Source: Sinonovacula constricta (Eukaryota; Mollusca; Bivalvia; Cardiida; Solecurtidae). Taken from it: DNA of 64,000 bases. Below are positions 36,790 to 48,530 of this stretch, piece by piece. The notes beneath the pieces are model-generated. The model ran no database searches and was not told the DNA's origin. It saw only the letters and a list, made by a program, of their open reading frames with translations. Position 1 is the first letter of the stretch. The number at the start of each line of letters is the position of its first letter. The translations under genes and the position numbers were made by a program. Location: contig CM017561.1 in the NCBI GenBank assembly GCA_007844125.1, forward strand, positions 59,485,715-59,549,714, read 5' to 3'.

Positions 36790-37370
36790 AAAATTCCATT
36801 CATGTCGTGAAATTTAAAAGCAAATACTTTGCTGTAAAAGGGTCAGTGGCCAGCATTGCAATAAACGGAGGGATGCCCAGGTTGTAACCATCTGCAATAC
36901 ATTTCCTAATAAGTTTTGTAAAAAGGTAAGAAACGTTATTGAGACCCTTAACTTTGTTTACATTATATAAAACATTTCCATAAAATACAGGATGGATTAT
37001 GTTTTGCTGCATAAGTGTATTCATACTGCTATTGTATTTTGAAGCAATAAAATCATTCCTGTGAAAGAATTTTGTAAACGCCTTCCTTAATTTGTGAAAT
37101 TTAAAGAAGTGATAAACGGATTTACAGCATTAAAATCGTCTACTTTCATACAAACTCGTGCAAACATTGTAAGTTGGAAAATGTAAATACCATTGAAGGT
37201 AGTGATAGGTACGTCTGCATCAAGGTTTAGATAATTCACAATACTGGACTTGAAAAGACACGTATTTATGTATTTACCAATTAAGTATATAACTGTAAAA
37301 AGGTTTGTCGTAAAACATATTTTATCACTGTTGCAGAATGTATGCTCAACTTCTTTGCCTTGGGCCATAA
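36790..37370 (-). pseudogene. Reverse-transcriptase C-terminal part, decayed (marine-invertebrate RT family)
   Basis: On the minus strand the first frame (37368-37087) reads CLFKSSIVNYLNLDADVPIT, then TTFNGIYIFQLTMFARVC and KVDDFNA, matching the family pattern IVNFPFLDGDVP....GVYISQLIRFARVC..V.DFN. A frame break follows, with KAF.K-type remnants near 37080. The last frame (37024-36800) reads NTLMQQNIIHPVFYGNVLYN and ends near TDPFTAKYLLLNF, matching the family C-terminus (Q.GL..PEFYGDLVYK). It corresponds to the part of the same family at 51418-51845 on the plus strand. No intact RT core lies upstream. Confidence 0.72.
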
Positions 37371-38238
37371 TATCATTACATTGATTTGTATTTTTATCAT
37401 ATAAAATATGTCATTTGCAACAGTACTTAACTCGCACAATAAATGTCCCATTATAATATTTATTACTGTTATATATTTGACAGAATATTACACATTATGA
37501 TTATTTTTCTGGTTTTATTTAATTAAAAATATATTCGTTTGTTTGTAAGACCATTTATTGCGAACTGAAAATAGTCCGGAAAGTTTCAAAATTTAATATA
37601 TGTTCTTATACTCTACAACCCAGTTAAAAGAGTATTAAACCAAAACAGTCAATTAAATAAAATTTTACTGATGAAAATAGTTAAAGTGCTGGATCCAATT
37701 ATAAATAAAATTTTCAGAGAATATATCTAGTTTTCATAGCCGGAATCCTAATATAAATTAATTGTATGCTGTCCTCTTAATGACACTACAATTATCGTCA
37801 GGTGTAGTAGGTTAAGGTGTAATCAAGTGTAATAGGTTAAATACAAATATATTTATCGGTCTTAAACGGTTTTCGGTGCTTATTTCAGTTTATTTGCAAG
37901 GATGATAAAATCAACGGGTTCGGAAAAGTCCGCCAATTCCCATCAAACAGATGTTTTAATGTAAATTCGGGAACGCTTCAGCTGTATATTTTGTCCTTTC
38001 GTCTAAAAACTAGTTAATCTTTGGCAAATCCATAACTTGGTTGCATAATGGAGAACAGTTTATATGCGTGTTGTTATTTGTGAAATATATTGTTATTTTC
38101 TGCCCATTATACGCATTCCTTAAGGGTCACGTGTGACCTCAATTGCTTGTTGAGTACGCAATCGCCCAGTCTTGCAGATGACGGGGTATTCATTATTTTA
38201 ATACCTCATAGAGATCAACAATGTGGGTCAAATAGATT
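37371..38238. other. AT-rich stretch without recognised gene
   Basis: Nothing recognised between the two RT remnants. Confidence 0.5.
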
Positions 38239-38280
38239 TAGAATAACCGGGTATAGATGTAGAGATAAGAGAAAAGTTAG
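38239..38280. repeat. 41-bp direct repeat, first copy (second at 39890-39931)
   Basis: The sequence from agaataaccgggtatagatg to gagaaaagttag occurs identically at 39890-39931, 1.65 kb away in the same orientation. It directly abuts the RT fragment at 38281, and might mark a deletion/insertion boundary. Confidence 0.85.
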
Positions 38281-38450
38281 CAATAACATCATTCCTGTGA
38301 AAGAATTTTGTAAACGCCTTCCTTAATTTGCGAAACCTTGTAAGTTGGAATATGTAAATACCATTGAAGGTAGTGATAGGAACGTCTGCATCAAGGTATA
38401 GATAATTCACAATACTGGACTTGAAAAGACACGTATTAATGTATTTACCA
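38281..38450 (-). pseudogene. Second RT C-terminal fragment with internal deletion
   Basis: Nearly identical to parts of 37050-37290: minus-strand VPITTFNGIYIFQLTRF is fused directly to RKLRKAFTKFFHRNDVI, whereas the first copy keeps about 60 intervening bases. It is a partial local duplicate of the RT remnant next door, in the same orientation. Confidence 0.75.
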
Positions 38451-38525
38451 AGCTGTATAGCGTTTAATATACAAGTACGTATTTACCCAGCTGTATAACG
38501 TTTTATATACAAGTACGTTTTTAGC
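38448..38525. repeat. Two-unit tandem repeat of about 40 bp
   Basis: agctgtatagcgtttaatat and agctgtataacgttttatat are each followed by acaagtacg; two imperfect tandem units. Confidence 0.75.
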
Positions 38526-38779
38526 ATTATTGGTTTTTATTATTGCTATTATGTATTGATTATAAAGATTTATAAAGATTTTACCATACACGATAATTGT
38601 CTAAACTGATAAAAATATTAAAACTCTTTGATAACTGTTTATAAGTATATAGGTATCTCTCAGGTGACATCATTTCTTTAGATTTGTACAATTTTTTAAC
38701 GATGTTAAAGATTGACAGTTCTTGGAAATTTATTATTGAAATAGAACTTTTTTTTCATTGATTGCAGTCAAGAACCCCC

Positions 38780-39010
38780 GCCCCACCCCAGGAAGAGCGA
38801 GATTTAAGCCGTTTAAAACCGGTTTAAGTACCCTAGTCGGTTCGTATCATCCAAGGCAGTCACTGTCGGGATTGCTGTTTTGTTAAATGACTCATCATGG
38901 ATTTGTTGTTACTTTTAAATTTGGCTTACATATGAATACCGTCGTCCTGTGCCTTTTCAAATGTTGGTATATGCTGCAATGCTCACAGGGCTAAGTCATA
39001 TATTCTTATT
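38780..39010 (+). repeat. Two-hairpin repeat, partial copy
   Basis: Starts at gaagagcgagatttaagcc after a C-rich stretch, with accggtttaagtaccctag, ccaaggcagtcactg, aaatgactcatcatgg and tatgctgcaatgctcacagg. The second hairpin has lost part of its left arm. Confidence 0.72.
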
Positions 39011-40281
39011 CTACTTACTTGAAAACATGTCTTATCATTGAGTTAAACGTTGTAGTGTCCAAAGTGTCAAGAGATTCTGTCTTAACGTGTTTTGCGTTTT
39101 GCATGAATGGTGCCAGTGGTCAAGTGAGCTGTTGAAGAAAGGTTTATACTTTGAAAAATGCAACGGAATGCAACACATTAATGCTATATGATTAAGCCAT
39201 GCTTTAGAAATACCCTAGGGAGACTTACATACCTTATTGTTTTAAAAGTAGCGACATCTGATTTTCGTACATTGCAAAGTTGTGCTGCACGCCGAAGCCA
39301 GGTTCTCGTATAAACATTCATTGAAAAGTTATCACACAGTAATCATGCAATGTTTGCTTAGCGATTGACTTCAAACACACACAAAGAGAACTAACAATGG
39401 AATTACTTTTCGGATTGACTAGATTCAATTTACATCCTTCATACGGCGTCCTGTAAGCATTATTCAAACGTCAAAATTTCTAATTTCTCTGATCTATTTT
39501 AACATATTTGGTCCGGAAAAGCGATACAAAGCACAAAGAAAATGGTTTCACCAAAAAACATAAATGATAAGTTGGATGTATGATTAATACCGATTAATAA
39601 AAATTGTATATGACATTTGATTTTATTGTATTGGCAAAGCATTGCATTCATTACAATGAGCATCTATATTTTAATTCTGCTTTATGTTTTGTTATTGTGA
39701 TTATTATTATTTGCTCAAACTTAGTTTCCATTAGGCATTTATAATATAATCAAATTAATTAATTATGAAGTCTTGCTTAAAGACAACCTAGTGCATGCTT
39801 CGTTTAACATTAGTAACAAAAATGTGAAAAAAGAATTTCTGGCAACATTTAATCGTTCTACGTCAGTTTTGTTCTTTCGTTTTGTTATTTAGAATAACCG
39901 GGTATAGATGTAGAGATAAGAGAAAAGTTAGGATTACTGAACAATAACTTTAAAGGTTTTGTAAAAGTGGTATACATGTTATAGAATATATGCAAAATTA
40001 TGAGACTCCACTCGCTGAATAAAGTAGAACCACCTTTGCTTCGAAACTTTTATTTCATAAATAACAAACAGTTCAGACCGCTGCAAGGCAAACATCGGAT
40101 TTATTTTAAAGGTATCGGTTGTCTGCAACGTTCGACGCAACGTTGTTATGAGCCTTATTTTGTCAGCTAAGACAGGTTTTCTTTTATTACGTCAAAACTG
40201 TTAGTCTATAATATTGACATATTGGCCTGAATGGACCGACCAGAGTTACTCTTTCTTTGGCCCTTCTTTAATCGAGATTTA
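39011..40281. other. AT-rich stretch without recognised gene
   Basis: Contains the second copy of the 41-bp repeat (39890-39931); otherwise nothing recognised. Confidence 0.5.
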
Positions 40282-40765
40282 TTATTGCATTACTTCCTCA
40301 TCGTCTATCAGTACTGACCCGTCTGCATCTCTGATGCATCCAGTCTGACTCTTTACCTTTCTATGCGTCACCTCCCGAACTTTCTCGTGCATGACTTGCA
40401 CGTCCTTCTTCTCCAGCTCCTCAATTTCAACACAGCATATAGCCAGGTACTGCTATTTTACGTGTTTACACATTGTTCGGATCTGCCGGTCTACCTCATG
40501 ATATTTCTCTGGATCATTCTTCAACAACCTCCTTACTTCCATCTCATCAAGTATTTCTTGCGTCATCTATTTCTTCTTTGCATTGCGACGTGTGCGCGGC
40601 AACCACTCTTTTGACGCCTTTTCTATTGCTGTCTTGAGGAAGGTCCAATCACATCTCGCCGTGTTTTTATTCTCTTTATTCTCTTTATTCTTTGCATACT
40701 GCTCTTTCACGCACAGTGAGAAACCGTTTCTCGTGTCATTGTCAGCCTTTAGCAGTCTGGTTTGC
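40282..40765 (-). pseudogene. LINE ORF2 fragment: endonuclease-RT linker (RTE-like?)
   Basis: The minus strand reads DNDTRNGFSLCVKEQYAKNK, RCDWTFLKTAIEKASKEWLP, a TAG, MTQEILDEMEVRRLLKNDPE, KYHEVDRQIRTMCKHVK, a TAA, then VEIEELEKKDVQVMHEKVRE and TGCIRDADGSVLIDDEEV. The sequence W.T.EIL..M..RR..KN...Y...NR.IR..C plus IEELEKK..MH.KV.E.TGCIRD.DG..I...EEV is the linker between endonuclease and RT of insect/mollusc LINEs, RTE-like in my reading. Both stops are in frame with everything else, so it is a lightly damaged fragment. No endonuclease or RT core is attached. Confidence 0.78.
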
Positions 40766-41999
40766 CTTTATGCTACTGGTTTATAAGCCCAATGTATGCA
40801 TAAGTGAAATTGGTGTGCGTGACGCTACAGTTTTCTTTAACCTGCAGTGTATTAAACAGCAATGAACTTGTTACCGCCTAGAATGAATTAAGGTTAAACT
40901 TTGCAAACATAAATGTGCACATATCTTCGTCTTAAAAATCCTGCAAGGTCTCTAAATATTTATCATTTCTGTCAGAACATTTCTGTTTTGAATGGCACAT
41001 TTTACAGTAATTGCAAGACTTTTATTTAACTGTAACTCATTTGTTTATATCCCACAGGGCAATTAATTGTATTCTATACTCTTGCATTATTTAGATATTA
41101 TTTATTGAAAAGAATACAAATAATCGACTGTTCCTATATATACACATTTAAAGCGGTCCAATGCGAATATATCTTCAAATGTGGCGTAGTTTACATGTTT
41201 TAGGTATGTCAAACTAAATTCAAATGTCACAAAATTATTGACAAAAAAAAAATGTAAAAAAATAAAGAAAAATGAAAAAGCCGGAGAGATATTGACTCAT
41301 AAAGCTGGGCAAAACAAAATCATTACCGAAAGTTATCGTATCAATTCATTTTGGTGCTACAGACTTTTTTGATATGATTAACGTTCTTCAATTCCATTGT
41401 GTTTTTTTAGTCCAATTTTCAATATTCTAGACAAAAGATTGAATGTTTTTAGTGCAATATACCAATCAACAAATTAGTGCCTATTACAGTTATGTTATCG
41501 TATATATCAACGAGATTGATCAGGTGCATTATGTCTGCAAGGGAAAACCGGATTGAATTATCTTAAAGATGAACACAAATTAATGCCAGTGTGAACTGGA
41601 GATGACATGTTGTTTTGTAATCAGTGATCTTGTTGTTTTTTTTTACGTATTCAAATATTTTAAGAGCTTTAACGGTATTAAAATATACAATACTCTCATT
41701 TTTGATTACGAGATTATTTCTTACCAGAAGCACATTTTAAGCTTTGGCAAGTATTGTCAGGTATTGTTTTTTCACTTGTAATGGAAATAACGATTGTTGT
41801 ATGTTGTAAACGAAGATAAACATAAATTTTGAATTTGAAACAGATCATAGTAGACGGTTTTATTATTTATATACAGAATAATTATTTTAAATAATACAAA
41901 TAATCAACTATAAGATCGATTTGGTTAGTTTACTATGACAGTTGTTTCAAGTTTTGAACTGCGAACGTTTCACCAGAACATCGTTCAACAAATGGGCGT
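40766..41999. other. AT-rich stretch without recognised gene
   Basis: Nothing recognised. Short plus-strand frames at 40363-40786 are antisense shadows of the LINE fragment. Confidence 0.5.
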
Positions 42000-42146
42000 A
42001 TATCCACCAATCAAAGATAACATATCAACATCAGGCATGTTATCAGATATAAATGAGTCATGGTAAAAGATAACTAAGAACTAGGTCAATCTTGGAAAAC
42101 TTGTGATCTGTGTGTATTTTAAAAACCCAGTTTCCCAGTTTGAACT

Positions 42147-42218
<72 letters not shown>

Positions 42219-42330
42219 CCACCAATCAAAGATAACATATCACTAAAAGGCATGTTATCAGACATAAATGAGTCATGGTAAAAGGTTAAATAAGAAATAT
42301 GTCAATCTCGAAAAACTTGTGATCTGTTTC
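42000..42330. repeat. 115-bp direct repeats flanking a CA/TA microsatellite
   Basis: tatccaccaatcaaagataa to aacttgtgatctgt occurs at about 42000-42115 and again at 42213-42330 with roughly ten differences. Between them lie (AC)n and (AT)n tracts (42147-42213). Confidence 0.88.
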
Positions 42331-42367
42331 CGCTTAGGAAAAAAATGTTACTACATACAAATTTATT

Positions 42368-42373
<6 letters not shown>

Positions 42374-42419
<46 letters not shown>

Positions 42420-42420
42420 A
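42374..42420. repeat. (TA)n microsatellite
   Basis: About 45 bases of TA with one TTT interruption, soon after the second 115-bp repeat. Confidence 0.93.
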
Positions 42421-43756
42421 ACAAATAATACATGGCCTTGATGGCAATATGCAAGTTTACGGACTGGTTGGTCAGACTGAGGAAGGTATATGGCCGAAGC
42501 GCCATATCAATTTAAGAATATCATGATAAAAGAAAAATAAAATAGCTATTGACTGTCAGCCATTTTTATTTCAAAAGGATATAGAATCGTAAACTTTTAC
42601 GACTAGAATCAATGCTTCCGCTAAAGTTTACTTCAAAGTTTCTAACGAATCTACTAAACTGGACATCAAGATGATTAAAAAATGATAAGACCAATATGAA
42701 ATAAAAACTAGTATATCTACTCCTACTTATGTTGATTATAAATATATAGACACTTCCTTTTGATCGATGCCCCATTAATACCCGTAGGTCTTCCCTTCTG
42801 CGCAGGGCTAGGGATATTTTTTTGTATGAGCTAAGTTTTGCCTTGAATGATTTTGAACCTTTACAGTCTTCATTCGTTTGATGTTAACTTTATAGTTATA
42901 ATGCCTAATGTGTGTGCTACTTAACACATGCTATATAATGTAGGATAGACTCTTTAGTTTCAAAAATATGTTTTGTTATATTAGACAGTTTCAAAGAAAA
43001 GCTAAAGTTGATAGTCCTTTGGCATTTATAAGTGCATAGTTACGGTTTTAATTATGTTAAATCCACCAAGGTACTTATGGATAAAACACATCGTGGATTT
43101 TTTGGGATATATCAATAAAATATTGTATCATTTCTTTCATAGATGCCTACATTACATACATGTGACCGGACCTTATTACAAAGGGATTTGCAACATCGTT
43201 TCAAAATATTTGAAAGAATAAAAAACAGACCTATGCTTTTATATGAATTATAAAAATGATAAAATAAAGATGATTTTATTAGCATTCTATGCTCAGTCTT
43301 ATTATGATTTATACTAACATTGTTAAGAGGAAGTAATAACCTAGATCGAACATTCTTCTGTCCAACTATATCAAAAGACAACCTATATCTTTTATTCTAG
43401 TAGTATGAATTGTGTTAAATGAAGACTGTTGGATTTGTGACAACATCTAATCTTTCAACATCAGTTACATGTTTCCACTCGATCAGATAATCTTGAATGT
43501 CTATGGTAATGAGAGTAGATTCCATTTCTTTGATAATTTTTCCAAAATTTTTATTTCAGCATAATTGTTATATCGCAGAATATCAGCGACACATATATTT
43601 GTTTCTAAACTTAGCGAACACGCCAAATGCTTCACGAATATTATTGTTAAAACGAATAAAACTTTTGTTTCAGTATCAAACTCTGTTATAAACACAAAAC
43701 ACACGAATTCATGCAGACAACATCACACACAAGCAGAGTCCGTCACTCAGTGGTGT
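42421..43756. other. AT-rich stretch without recognised gene
   Basis: Overlapping frames on both strands near 43500-43760 are of the length expected by chance, except that the plus-strand frame runs in phase into the fragment at 43757. Confidence 0.45.
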
Positions 43757-43951
43757 TAAGAACCATCGGCTGTTCAGCAATTGATCAAGGGCATTAAAAG
43801 CAAAAAATGGGAGAGACCGGAAGCGGAAAATTGCACCGATGCAAGAGACGTCAAGCTCTTTCACACTTGGAGAGAACAACCGCCTTTACGGCTCGTTCCC
43901 TTGACGGAAGAAATTAAAATACAAGCTAAGATCAAAATGCTTCTGTATTAG
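43757..43951 (+). pseudogene. Coding-like fragment, unassigned
   Basis: After a TAA, in the same frame as the preceding QHHTQAESVTQWC, an open stretch without ATG reads EPSAVQQLIKGIKSKKWERP, EAENCTDARDVKLFHTWREQ and PPLRLVPLTEEIKIQ, ending at TAG. GC content rises locally and residues are mixed and charged, unlike background frames. It may be a fragment of a transposon protein or a lone exon; no family was recognised and no clean splice sites were found. Confidence 0.3.
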
Positions 43952-43979
43952 CATGTTTTTGCTTCAATTTCAGTGCACT

Positions 43980-44110
43980 ATTTGCCAAGGCGGAAACTGA
44001 GTCTTCTTTATTTTTTATAATAAATCGTGACAATGTAATTCCAATTTTTACATAGGCCTTGTGTCTTTTCAAATGATATACATATAGTAATGCCCTATGA
44101 ATAAATATAC
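43980..44110 (+). repeat. Two-hairpin repeat, decayed partial copy
   Basis: Has ccaaggcggaaactgag, then the downstream part (cttgtgtcttttcaaatgat, taatgccctatga) in the order of the family; the first hairpin is missing. Confidence 0.5.
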
Positions 44111-44156
44111 AGTATATATTCAGTGTATATATAAAGTTATGAACAGAAACATATAG

Positions 44157-44185
44157 TATATATATATATATATTTATATATTACA
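44157..44185. repeat. Short (TA)n tract
   Basis: About 26 bases of TA repeat. Confidence 0.85.
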
Positions 44186-44889
44186 ATGTTCATCAGACTT
44201 TACTACATGTTTCTTTTCATTTACCGTATGTGCGCCCAGTGGTACACATTTTCCTAACATAAAACACTTTAAAAGATTTATAATACTGATATCCAAGTCA
44301 AATTTAACAAGACAATGAACTTATGAAGCAATGAACATGTTTTCCTGTCGTTTAAAGTTAACTTGTTAAATCAAACAATTCATGACTAAGAATGGAAGTT
44401 CATAAATACTTATTTTTCAGCAGCAAACCCTAATAATAACTCTGATAATTCAATGCCTCAGACAAAATGTTAATTGTTTCATTTTATGAAACGAAATATA
44501 AATGTCAATTATTTCTTTGAGCAATCAAATTGATAACAATTTAGTATAATTACTGTGTTTCCAGCAGAATTGCTCAAGCAACGAAGTTGATCAGGTACAA
44601 TGTGTCTGCTCGGGCTATTCCGACTGAATAATTTAAAAGTATGTGATTACCAATATTAATTTATCGCATGCGGTTTCTATGGAAACTGCATAGTTGTAAC
44701 GATCACAACAACCACATGTTTACCACAATATCGCAATAATGATTCCATTTACTCTCACGTTTACGGAGATCTCCTTAATAATCACAGAAACGTCGGCGTG
44801 TGATACATCTTTTTAGAGGAAGCCACTAAAATAGGCTCGGGGTTGGTATATTGACCAAGACCATGGCAACCAGTCATTGGACTGATAAC
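44186..44889. other. AT-rich stretch without recognised gene
   Basis: No feature recognised up to the SINE-like block; its last 70 bases may belong to the body of that SINE. Confidence 0.45.
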
Positions 44890-45000
44890 TGAAAAAAATG
44901 CTCAAAACCATGATCTGCACCGAGTCTGATTCGAACCCTGGCGGACTGCGTAAGAACTCAATACTTAAACTTCTTAATGTAAAGACTCCACACCCTCGCG
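44890..45000 (-). mobile_element. Possible tRNA-derived SINE head
   Basis: On the minus strand CCAGGGTTCGAATCAGACTC contains an exact pol III B box, GGTTCGAATC (44928-44937). Upstream, TTAAGTATTGAGTTCTTACG resembles the second half of a tRNA A-box to anticodon region, but the A box itself is poor. A tRNA gene is unlikely because no acceptor stem forms. Confidence 0.4.
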
Positions 45001-45224
45001 TTTTCGTTAATCATTGGTAATTTACACAGTAGCACTGAAATCTTTGCATATAAAAGGGTTCAATGATGCCCTTTACAAACCATCTTTTCTTAGAAGTTAT
45101 CTTTAATGGTGTTACGAAGCATTTTCAAAGTTTATATTTAGACAGGCATATTATGTTTCGGACGAACACCACCATCCCACGTCTACATGTAACAGTCGCA
45201 TTAAATCCCATAGTAGGAAACTAA

Positions 45225-45305
45225 TTGCGATTAAGAGTGATTTGAACTTAAGCTTACGGAGTCAAGACTAACCAATTCCATGACCACTGGGTAATATATT
45301 CTACT
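45225..45305 (-). mobile_element. Possible tRNA-derived SINE head, second type
   Basis: On the minus strand TACCCAGTGGTCATGG (A-box-like, 45280-45295) is followed 30-40 bases on by AAGTTCAAATCAC (B-box-like, 45237-45248). The spacing fits a tRNA head, but the stems are imperfect. Confidence 0.35.
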
Positions 45306-46226
45306 ACTGAACATCGTTGTTATATATTAATTTAAATTCCGAATAAAGGAAATCTATGCATATTGGGCGTTGAGTAATGCCGGAAACAATGACGTGTGCG
45401 GGGATTTTCGAATTTTTTCTTATTGTTCATCCGTAATCAGTAGCATTATGTGAATACGGTTCTTTCTGTTTGTTCTCATTTGTCAATAGTCGTGAAATTT
45501 AACTTTACTTTTAACTTTAACATCGTTTATGTTCCGAAAAGCTACTTGACCTATGCAATAGTTATTGCAACACCTATTTGGTATCTACCGAAAACTGTTG
45601 GCCTCTTCGCCCAGTGACAAAATATTAGGTTTTCTTATCCAGAAGTAATAAAATATACAATGAGCTTTGATAAAACATTATATTCCCTTTATTAGGGTTG
45701 ACATAATCATGGAGCTGTCAATGTCAGACACACGCATTTGTTTACGTTAATCAGAAAGCATATAATACATTCTGATCGATTCTTATTCAAGAGCAAACGG
45801 TATATATGCAGACTGGTATTAAAGTTGCCATGGGCTATCTTTTTAATAATTTGTAAGAAATGAATGGTTCTGACAGTATCACATTCAGTTAGTCTCTTCA
45901 CATACTAACTTTTCCTTAATTACAACACAAAACATTATTAGTCTTTTGAGTTATTTTTCCATGTGTTATAAATATATAAATACATGAAATAATTGTTGCT
46001 TGCCAGCACATATTCCAAACGGTCGTCATAAGAGTCATAAGACAATACGCCTTCGCATAATGTATGGAGATAGGGACTTACAAGTATCATCGCGAGTTTA
46101 ACGTCTAGTTAAAGAGCAAACGATTATTAAGCAGCATCTACATTGTTGAAATATCATTACTAGTGCATAGAAAAAAAAATACAATGCCTTTCTACTGTAA
46201 ATATGGACATGTGACACAGTAGCATT
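45306..46226. other. AT-rich stretch without recognised gene
   Basis: Nothing recognised. Confidence 0.5.
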
Positions 46227-46239
46227 TTGTTAACACTAT

Positions 46240-46316
46240 TTTGTCTCTCTCCTCTCTTTCTCTTTCTCTCCATTTTTCTCTCTCTATTTCTCCCTTATCT
46301 CTCTCTCACACACACA

Positions 46317-46366
<50 letters not shown>
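46240..46366. repeat. (TC)n microsatellite
   Basis: Pyrimidine-rich block with a pure (CT)n core at about 46318-46365 and a short (CA)5 before it. The Leu/Ser frame across it is an artefact. Confidence 0.95.
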
Positions 46367-46368
<2 letters not shown>

Positions 46369-48363
46369 ACAACTCTCTTACTTTGTGTTATGCTTTATTT
46401 CGATCTCTTTCGTGCAATAATATATCAAACAGTTGTCATTAAAAACAATATAAGATAAAATTACCGACTTCATTAACAACATCAGTTAAGAGAATACGGA
46501 TTTCGATAATTTTCGCAGCAAAGGAATGACAGAAATAATAAAACGATATTACGAAAATTCAGTTTTGAATTCCTGTCCCTTTAATTTCAAACAGAAGACA
46601 AATTGTGCTTTATATTTAGTATTTTGTTTCCGGACCATACCTTACTTTACTTTATCCAGCTTTTGGGAATCGAAAATGTTTCTCACACATTCTTGGAGAT
46701 GTTAAATATGTCTAAAGATGCAAATCCTTCATACAATTCGGTATTGCCCATATTTAAAACCTTTTCTTTGTATGATCTTAACATTTAAAAACATGAAATT
46801 TAATATAACTGGTAAAGCATTTAAGCGAAATATAAGCATATATATTTCTGTTAAAGAAGAAAAAATAGACAATATGAAATAAAAATTAAGAGACCTTAAA
46901 TAAGTTTGTTTTTTTAATATCGTATAAATGTGCCTATTTTAATCTGTTTGAAATTGTGGGAAAAGACAAGCTTTATTTTAATGTTTAATTAAATACATTT
47001 CTAAAGAGCACAAACCAAGAAGAACTTTTTTTACCGTACAACCATTAGCCAATTACAAATGTGAGAACAATGCACCAAGGGTAATACTAGCAACACATAT
47101 TCATGTGGAAAATGACAACATATAAATGTTAACTTAAAATAAATATAATATAGTTTTCATTTTACACTGGTTCAACATATTAAATGTGCCTATTTATTTA
47201 TTTCTTCCACATGGTCTTGAACTTCGATTTCAAATTAAAATCAACTCTCCAACCCCCCCCCCCGCCCCCTCTACCCCACAATGGCAACAAATGTCTTTTG
47301 AACTGGTGAATTTGCATGAGTAAAAACTAAGTTTTATCGGGTTACCACAGTTCACATTTTTTAATGATACCACGCAAGCTTTTATATGACGGGTGGACCA
47401 CAGGGGATCCGCATGTGAAATAATACCCTGATAGATTTTGGCAACCAGAAGTTTTTGTCTATCAGTTTGAGTTTACTGTAGTAAAGACGTGGTTTTCTGC
47501 ATTCAACACAAGTAACAACTTCACGTGCAGTCTCACAATATATTTAAGCTAATCTGGACGGCCAAACACTTTTTGTGCAAGAACATGCAAGCATCAAATC
47601 ATTTTACAATTTGGGCAAGTTACATTCAGTTTAATAGTCAAGGGATATACTTGAACACTCGTGATTGCAAGAACATTGAAGTGTCGGACCAGTAGGTAAA
47701 TAAAGATTATTAACATTATTTTTTTCTCAATTTATCAATGTATTAGCCAAAAGCCCAATGGTTTTACTCAACTTTCTAATGATCAACCTTGACAAAATTT
47801 TCAAACCAAAGTGTGTTTGTTACAGCCTGCTGATATACATTATAAACAGATGTGAACAGTTGTGAAAATATTGATTTTTAAATTGACAGACTTGAATGTT
47901 ATTTTCAACAGCCCTAGATTCTGAAAAGATCTGGTGAATACGCATGACAGATAAATCTGAACGGTAAACCGGTACCTGTAAACTGCTATTTTTCTGAAAA
48001 GTCGTGGTATGTAAAGAAAACATCTTTCACTGTATCGTTTTTTGTTGAAAACTGCGAGTTTGTCAACATCTTGCTGAATATATTTGCATTTTTTTCATTT
48101 TCACGCCGAACACTGACGAGGCCATGTCACCTCCTTGATCTCAGTCCTCTGCGCGCTTGAACGAATACGCTAAAATAGTGAAACTAGCGTCTACATGTAT
48201 ATGCGTACATTAACCGAAAATGACTACAAATTTACCGAAATGCACCAATGTACCGAAAGTCATATTTTAGCTCTAAAATCATCGACGAACACCAAATAAA
48301 GTTTAGGGTCGGTAGAAATAATAGGGCCGGTCGGGTTAATGGAAACAAACAACTTTTTTACGC
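46367..48363. other. AT-rich stretch without recognised gene
   Basis: Only a C-run at about 47251-47273 stands out. Near 48180-48350 short motifs repeat (taccgaaa, cggtc/gggtcgg), possibly a decayed element directly left of the duplication edge. Confidence 0.45.
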
Positions 48364-48419
48364 CTAATGAAATTAAATGTTATTGCTAAAACTGATTTAT
48401 ATGGTAATTTTTCATTGTT

Positions 48420-48530
48420 TTTCTTTGGGAAACACTTTAGTAAGTGCGACGCTAGAGTTCTATTCATCGGTGTATGCACCACAGTCGATCCTTTCGTTGA
48501 CTGACCATTGCAAGGCGGTAACTTAATATG
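48420..48530 (+). repeat. Two-hairpin repeat, old copy
   Basis: Counterpart of 13235-13350, with aagtgcgacgctagag, gttgactgacc and aaggcggtaactt. Confidence 0.62.

Noticed and set aside
43565..43759. 64-codon plus-strand frame starting with ATG
   Set aside because: Overlaps equally long frames in two other phases and on the other strand, and its first part is AT-rich background; only the downstream in-phase stretch was kept as a candidate.
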